Positions 17,301-26,300 of a stretch of DNA of 48,547 bases are shown here, piece by piece (the first letter of the stretch is position 1; each line of letters starts with the position of its first letter). The translations under genes were made by a program, and so were the position numbers. The notes under the pieces are model-generated. The model was given only the letters and a program-made list of their open reading frames with translations. It was not told the DNA's origin and did not search any database. Source of the DNA: Planctomycetota bacterium (GTDB taxonomy: Bacteria > Planctomycetota > UBA11346); assembly GCA_014193115.1 (NCBI GenBank), contig BJHQ01000008.1, positions 1 through 48,547 on the forward strand. The letters run 5' to 3'.

Positions 17301-20300
17301 CTGACCCTGGCCTTGGTCAATGCGACCAATGCGGAAGTCGATCGTGACCACAGTCAATTCACGGCGACTATTCGCGACGATGATTTACCGGGGGTCTGGC
17401 TGACCCGCAGCGGCTCGCCGGTCGACAGCACACTGAGCCTGTTGGAAGGGATCGCTTCGCAGCCGTACGTGCTGGAAGTCGGCCTGAATCAGCCTTTCTC
17501 AACATCGGTGCCTGTGACCGTTCGGTGGCGACTTGCTCAGACCGGCAAAGCCAGGCTGGCCTGGACGCCGACCGGATCAGATGCGGCTGGATCCTGGGCC
17601 GAGACGACCATCCCTGCGGGCAGTCGGTCCGCTTACCTACCCATCGCCATCGTCGGCGATGATGTCGATGACGCGGATGGACTGACCACCCATGCGACGG
17701 TAGTGATCCTCAGTGCGGTCAATGCGATTGTCGGCGCCGCGGTTGGGTCCCAATCGGTGGCCATCACGGTCACGGATGACGATGTGACCCAGCCACCAAC
17801 CGTGACGGTCAGTCCAGTCAGTGGTATTTACGATATCCGCGGTCCTGGACAGACGATCACCATGAGCGCGAGTCCGAGCAACGCGATCATTTACTACGCA
17901 AAAGGCGGTTTGGCTGATACCGTCGAGGATCCTTCCCCGACAGCCGGAAACCGCTACCAGGGCGGATTCTCTCTCACCGCAGACACCAAACTCAAGGTCC
18001 GGGCGGTGGTCACCAGCGGCAATGGAGATCTGGTCCTTGGGGAGGTGCACGTGTACCGCTATACGGTCATCACCGATGGATCGCATACGGTGATAGGACA
18101 GCCTGCTGGCGGGGCAGCGATTGAATCTGCGATTTCTCCCTGGTGCGTTGAGATTTCAGGATCGCCGATCGGAACCATCTGGGTAAAGAAACTGGACGCC
18201 CAAGGGCATCCCACTGGTGAAACCGTTCAAGCCCAGCAATTCGGCGACAGCGCACGGTATTGGGCCAATATCGAACTGCCTGATAACGGCTCTCCAGCAA
18301 CCTTTGGTATCTTTGCAGGCAGCAATGCCAGCCCCCTCAGAACCGTCTCCGCCAAGTGGAAAGTCACTGAGCTGAGCTCGATCGCCAGTCCGAAGGCCCT
18401 GCGGGTTGGGGATGCGCTCCGCCTTTCCGATCCGTCTGCTGCTGTCGGCAGCGAACATGCGTATACATTGACCTATGGAGGTGACTCGACTGGCCAATCC
18501 GTCCAACTGGGACGCACGGCGTCGATCTTCCGATTGGGGAGCCTTACGGGACACTACGTTCTCGCCCCAGTTGGCGAGCTCGCGGCTCTGCCTGACTCAG
18601 CCGCTCCAGCTTCGGCGCCGAGCGCCACCGAGTTTTGGGTAATCGGCAGTCCGTTCCGGATAACGAAAAATGCAGCCGTGCAGGAAACCGATGTCCAGAT
18701 GGATTGGGACACTCTGGCCAGAGACGGACTCATCATCAGGGTGGGACGTAAACTAACCACGGATTTCGTCGAACGCTTCCCCAATTCACAAGGAACGAAC
18801 ACCTATACAGAATATTACTTGATCATAGATACCGACGGAAATCGGATGAGCACACAACGAAACAATGTTATTGACTTCCCCTATCCAGGGGTGTTCCGTC
18901 TCGCCGTGATCCAGTCAACCTCAGGGAGTCATAATGGCGAAAGTTATACTACCAAAGTTACGGTCAGCCAGGCGATGGTGACTGTCGTTGAGCCATTGCC
19001 GAGTGATGGGAGGAAGATCGTCCAGGCGATGAAAGGGCAGGCCCGAGCGATCATCCTGAAAAACGACCCGTCCGACCTTCCCTCTTCGATGCTCGGATCG
19101 GGATTTCAACTCAGCGATGCTGCTAACGCTGCCGATATCAACGTCTCTGGGGTGTCGCTGGACGCCGATGGGAAAATCCGCGCCCAATTGACCACGAATC
19201 GGGTCGGACGACCACCGCTGGTGGCTCGGCTCGGCTCGGATGGTCCGGTCCTGGATGTGCTTCCGGTCAGCTCATTCGACATCGATATGCGGGTGGCGAC
19301 CGAAGGTTCTGTGGGTATTCCCATACAGTGGAATAATTCAACCATCGAATCAGCGATCAGTTGGATTGTGCAGCGTCCGGCCGTGTCCCACGTTCGGATC
19401 GCCGTGAAAGTTGATGATTCCTTTCGATTGGACGGAAATCCGAAGAATCCCCGCATCGGAAACAACCTGATTGATCCGATGGTCCCTTTGTCGGCTGACC
19501 AGCCCGATGCTGCCATGCTGTATCCTTGGGCATTTGACGATACGGCGAGGATGGTGGTCATGCCTTGGCGATATTACTTCAATAAAGGTGCGTCGAATTG
19601 GTCCGCCCACCAATTGATTTGCAATGCCCTGCCGGATGACCTGCAAGTGAGCGAAGTGCCTTTGTACGGTGGCGCTGCATTTACTCCGATCATTTACCCG
19701 GCCCCTCAGCTCACCACCACATACGTCCGTGGAACAGTAGAGGCCTGGAATAGGTCCCAAAATGGCGCTAGCAGTGAATCGCCAATTCTTGAAAACGGGA
19801 AAACGAAAACACTGCCATTGCCCAATCCACTGACTACAGAGTGGGGAGCATTCTTCGGCGCAAGAAATATGGGTCAAGCGGAATGCAATGGGAAAAATTT
19901 TGGATATTTATATCAGACAAGGTTTATAAATCCCGACTTGGGTCAGGCTGCCTACCTGCTTGACGGTCTAGATTTCCAACTGTACGAGGTTGCGCGGATC
20001 GATTCAGGGATTTCGGGCGATCAGCGACAGTTCACCTATCATTACGGGCATGATGCTTTGCCGGAAAAATTCGATTTGCGGTATGTTCCAGATGATGGCG
20101 GTCTTTCAGCGAATTGCTCGGGCGAAGGATTTCTTTCAAATAATTATCGCCCAGAAATATCCCACACATGGAGTCTGCACGATAGTCCAACATGCAAGAT
20201 TGGTACAGGGATATTTTTTGCTATGTATAGGTATCGCGCATTTGATACGTTCTGGCCAGCTCCACCCATCGAACCGATTCTTGGCGATGGTCATTATGAT

Positions 20301-23300
20301 ATTTGGTCCATCGGGGTCGAGCTGAAATCGAAGAATACTATGCTTTGGGAAGTCAATCTGACCGCAGTGGACATCAACCCATCGACTCAGTCCATACCGA
20401 GTGGATTCCCGTTGTCAGACGATAAACTCAAAGTGTTGTGTATCCCAACCGTTAAGAACGCTAACGGTAAGGAAATGAAATGCGCCCGGCCGCTCTATGA
20501 GGTTATCTACGATAGCTCCCAATATTTCCATTCATTATGGTATAATGTTGGTGCCGATTATACCTGCGACGACGCCGGAACTCAATTGGGTCTGGTCGGT
20601 ATTCCCGGGATCCACAACCTGCACTCTCGCCCAAACCCCGATGTGTATTCGGATAACATATACTCAGGTGTCTCGGTCCAGGGCGACATCTACTCAAGTG
20701 TCAAGGTAACCGGGAAACAAGCTCTGGGATGGGCCAACGACTATATCTATTTCTATACCTACGAATGGCGGGACTGGTCCTACGCCCAACCTAGTGCGAT
20801 CCAAGACGCCAATGGAGTATGGGAACGCCGTTACAATCGGGATTCCCTGAGCCAAGGATTGGAGTTTAATTTCTTTAGCTATGCAGGCGAAGACGAATCT
20901 CAGCTTGGGAGCGGCACCGGCCATCCGGTGACCATAACGCGGGATACTAACCTGCTGTGTTTGTCGTGGACCGATGAGAGCGGGAACCCGCCAGCTCAGC
21001 GTGAACTTGAGTTTGCGAACGGTACGGCAAACGCGCCAGATCAGGGCCTGCGTTCTTCCCAATTCGATAATGGAATCAGAAACCGTTCTTCACAATACCA
21101 TTATTCTCCCTCGACCAATGGCCGTTACGGCATTGCCCAGGTTTCAGCGATTTCACCAGGATATCCGAAACTGACCTATACTTTGGCCGTGGAAGGGACG
21201 GGTGGCGGGTTCCCGGATGGAGCGTCTGCGCAAACGGAAATCATTCCTGGTCACGGTTGGCTGAATCCGGTGAATGGGAATCTGCATCTTTCCATTCCCC
21301 TGCGTTCCTACCGGACTCCCCTGGCCGGACCGGATACGATCCTGTCCTACAATAGTCTCGATATCAGCAATTGCGGATATGGAAATGGCTGGAGGACCAA
21401 TTGGGACCAGCGCCTGATCGCAATCGATAGGCGATATTATTATTCCTCACAGTCCCACTTCTTTTGCGATGCGTCTGGAACGCCGGTCGTCATTCCCGGT
21501 CCACGTTGGCCAGGTGCTGCTGTCGCTGTTTACGATCCTCGCTATGGGTCACTACCACCGGACTTCAAATCCAACGAGCGGTCGCGTTTGATCCTCGGGG
21601 ACAATCGCCTGCGCTATTTTGATGACCGTGGCTGGCTGGTACGGATGGTCGATGACCAGGGCAACACCTTTACCATTGGCCGCAATGCATCCACGCGATT
21701 CGCTGAAAGTGTTACCACCGGCAGCGGTCAGGCGCTTCGCCAGGTCCTGCTGAAACCATCCGATCTTGGCCTGACCGTAACGGGCAACGCTGATGGAAAA
21801 AAATTGCAAACCATTGGTCGCGGCTTGGTCGAGAAGGGCGCCGTGAATGCCCAATGGGATTTCCAATACGCAGAGGTCGGTGGAGACCTGAATACCGCCA
21901 CGATCACCGGTGCCAGCGATGATGCGTTCGCCTTCGACACGACCGGTTCTGAGCCCGACCCCGATGGAGGATCCGATGCTGGGGGGCTGCCTTGGGAAAT
22001 CCAATTCACCCCCAAACTCCTGAATCCGCCATTAAGCGACAACACGGCGCATCGCCTGGATACGGTCACCTTTCCTGAAAGCCGGACCTTCACGGTCACC
22101 CCGACGACCAATGCCAACGGTGCCATTATTGGCGCTTCACTCACTGACAGTCACGGTGGGACGACTGTCTATACCGGAGATCCGTGGACTCGGATGGTCG
22201 GCCCTGATCAGGCTGTCCATCAAAGGATCCTGGAAAATCGCCGGGTGGTAGAATCCTGGATCGACTCCGTCGACGCTGAGGGCCATCCAGTCAAGCTCGC
22301 CCACCGTTCGGCGACGTACGATGGGAATGGTTATCCGCGATCAGAAACGATCCACTTTGATGATACAAACCGGCCGGACCAGACCATCTCCCACTTGTTC
22401 GCGAATCAGCACGGATTCATCTCCCATCGCAGTACCACGGTCGCCGCACTGTCCCTTTCCAACACCAAGGCATCGTCCACCAACGTCGTTAGCGAAGAAC
22501 AGTGGACCGTCAGTGGCGATGATTCCGTCTGGACCGCGGTCAAACCAGCGAGCAGCACGGATGAAGCAGGTAATAGCACCACCATAACCGCCTATTCAGG
22601 GAATCTCCCGCGAACCATCACGGATGGTGAACAGCGTACGATCACCCTGGAACGGGATCTGTTTGGAAATGTGACCAAGGCGACTATCACCTGCCCGGGC
22701 GAAACGTCGGGAACCCCGGTCCTGGAGGTCGTTACTTGGTTCAACAACAAGCCTGAACTCGGGTTGCCCCAGCAAGTCAAGAATGCTCGGGGAAAGATAA
22801 CCCGGTACGACTACGATTCGCGCGGCCGTCTGGTCATGGAGACCGATCCCAATGGCGGGATCACCACTGCTCAGTTCGACCCCCTCGATCAACAGACGAC
22901 CTCGACCGATGCAGATGGTATGCAAATCCATTCGTCCTATGATATCTGGCTTCGACAGGTGGGGACGTCGTTTGTGCCGGGCGCGGGCAGTCCAATGCCG
23001 GGTGGATCGTCCGTATCCACCACGGCGCTCCCTGCCATTCGCCGTGAATACAGCCGCGATGGAGCGACCTGGATCCTCACTGACAAACTCCATCCAGCGG
23101 TCGGCTCAGACGTGACGATCGGAATAACCGTCATCGACGATGCTGGACGCATGCTGCGACAAAAGAAACCGCAACTGCGCACAGTTGGCGAAGCACCGCA
23201 AGATGCCATTACTGAGTTCAATTATCAGATCGGCGATTGGGTGGATCGTATCACGGTCCAAGGGGGAACGTACATCGATAGCCATGATTCACCTGGTAAC

Positions 23301-26300
23301 GGATGGCCGACTGCGACCGTCGGGGACCTGACCACTCGGATCGTGCGTGATGCTCAAGGCGACGTGGTTGCAACTACCGACGCCTTCGGTTCGACCATGC
23401 GCACCGCCCGCAATGGATTGGGATGGATTGTGGCGCTGGATGAACCGGGATTGACCGCTTCAAGTCGGTTCGTCAGCACCAAGACCTATGATCCTCGCGG
23501 TTTGCTCATCATCGAAAGGAATCCCAGAAACGGGGATTTCTCCACTTCCTATGACGGCATCGGCAGATTGAAAGCGCAGCGGGGTCCAGGCCGTGGCATC
23601 ACCTGGACGTATCCATCGGTGCTATCGCAAACGATGACCGACCAGTTCAACCAGGTGCATAGGGAAACGTTGAGCGCGACTGGTGTCACCCGACAAATAC
23701 CGGGGATTTCAGCACCATATGTCACCGCCTTACGGGATGACGGCGTTCCATTAAAGACCGGATTTGGAACCGATTTCAAGCGGTCCACGACCGCCACCCG
23801 TACCCAAGGTGGGGCATTGAAGCAGATACAGCGGGCCGGCACCAATCCAGTGTCTTTCGCTCTTGATGGGTTCAACCGCACCAGCGCCGCTGAACAACAG
23901 CGCTCCACTACCGGCCCGCAGTTGGCTCAGAAGCTGACCAACAGCCAGCAATTCGACGCCTATGGAGAGCTGCAGGAATCGATCAATGCCTTGGGCGGCA
24001 AGCACCAGGTGGCGCGAGATGCAACCTCTCGGCTCGTAACCGGGCTGCTCAACAATTTCCTGGGTACGTCGCTGGAGTTCACGTGGAAGCCAGTGGCCTG
24101 GGATGCTCGCGGTCTGGTCCTGCGCGACGAGTTTGTCGGCTTGGGCGACGTGGCGCTGTTCGGCCGTGAGCATCACTACGACCAGCTCGGTCGCCTGGTC
24201 ATGAGCCGCACCACCTGGTTGACGTTCTCGTACATCGGGCAGCGCAGGGAATATAACGACCGCGGGCTGGTGGCACGGATCACCCACGGTGGCCGACAGG
24301 TGGCGCGATTCGTCCACGATGGCTTAGGGCAGGTGGTGGAACAGTATGATGCCAATGATAAGCTGGTTGAAAAATCGGACTACGATGCGTATGGCCGTTT
24401 GGTCCATTGCGAGCGGATCGGCATATCGATGACGACCGTGAACTACCTCGACGATGTGAACGAGCCGGTCGATCCAGAAAACGATGGAACGACCGAGATA
24501 GATCCGGCGGATATCGGCGGCAATCCGATCAGTCTTTGGGGCAGCGGATTGCCCTGGCGCACGGCGATCGCCAAGGCTTTGGGCGATTCAGAGGTCCTGA
24601 TCAACCGCTATGACGAGTTCGGCCGGATGGTGGAGCCAGGGACTGCGGATAACATCTCGGTGACCTATGCGTATGATCCGGTCTTTGGCGACCTGGAACG
24701 GAAGGAGTATTCCAACGGACAATCAGAATCCTTTGAGCGGGATCCCGATACTGGATTGCTGAGCAAAATCACCGGCCGCGATGGCCGGGTCACGACCATC
24801 CTAAGCCGGGACCTGACTGGCGCGGTCACCTCCTATAAGGTCGATAAAGGTTCGGAGTCGCTGTCAAAGGTCGAAACGGTCGCAACCAACCCGACCGCGG
24901 ATAATGCCGTGATCGCCTGGCAGACGACGACGACGACCTACGACGGTTCCAATGCTGGCAAGGTCGATGTGCTGGTCAGGCAGTTCGACCGCGGTGGCCG
25001 ATTGGTGCAGATCGGGAAACCGGAAACAGCGGCGGGACTTGCAGCGAGCGGCAGCGACGACGATCCGTTGACCATCGTCTATGACCGTCAGGGCCGGATC
25101 GTCAGTCGGGGAACGAAGCAGACCTTCTACGAAGGTCCGTTCGCGACCGCTGAGACGCTGGTACTTCCGGATGGATCGTCGCGGTCAGTGGCGATCGAGC
25201 GAATACTGGAGGATAGTCGGGTGGAGGGGAATGATCGGGTGCTGGCTGATGATACGGGAGCTGGACAGATACGTGGCATTCATGCGACGGTGCCCTCTCT
25301 CAGTGGCGATCAGCTGGTGTCGCGGTTGTTCGGGTACGACGATCAAAACCGGTTGAAAGGGTATCAGGTCAAGGTCGGAACATCAGGTTCGCAGACGCTT
25401 TCAGATGCATGGGATCTCGCTTATGATCTCGGTGGCAGAAAGGTCCTGGAGACGAAGACCTCGGGGTTCGCCAGCGGTTTGACGCATCTGGTGTACGCCG
25501 GTGACCGGCTGGCGATCGAATGGCGGGAAGGTTCTGCCGTGGCATCGGGTTCGCTGAATCGTTGGAGGTGGTCTCAGACGTCGGATCAGCTCAGCGAAGA
25601 GCGTTTCACGCAAGGTCCGCGTCCTGAAAAGGTGGTTCTGTCCAGCGCCGACAACGGCATCAAGTTGGGCAATCCACCGACCTCGTCTCCGCCAGGTGAC
25701 CCATTGTCTGGAACCTGGACGGTCGTGTCCGAAACTTTGAAAGCCACCGCTACCGGCAATGCAGTCGCGCGCACGAGCTGGCGGAATGCCGAGAATCAGT
25801 TGGCCTTGGCCGATCTCCGGGTGCAGGCCCTTATTCTGCCGAATCGTGGCAAGGTGGCCGGCTTCGAGGTCCTCGCGGCGGGCAGCCCGATAGAGGATCG
25901 CCGGTTGGTGTTGGTGGAACGTTCTCCGGATGAAGAATCCACGCCGGATCAGGTGCGTCTCGTCATCGCCAAGGCCACTTCGGTGTTCACGCAGACCGGC
26001 GGCATCGATCCCGATGCGGTCCTGGCGGCAACGCCGTGGGCAAATCGTGAAGGGACAACACCTCAAGTGACCATGTGGCGGGCGGCGTCCAGACTCATCG
26101 CACACTTCGGCCCGACGCCAAATGGCATGACGGTGCAACTGGATCTGGCCCGGATCGAAACCGGTTCGACCCATCTGGTCGCCTCGGGTACGGCTGACTT
26201 CGGTTCGCTGACCTTTGCCGAGCTACGCGGTCATCGTACGTTGGTCACCAACCAGTATGATCTGCCAAGTCATTTCCCGGCCAATCCCGATCCGGATGCG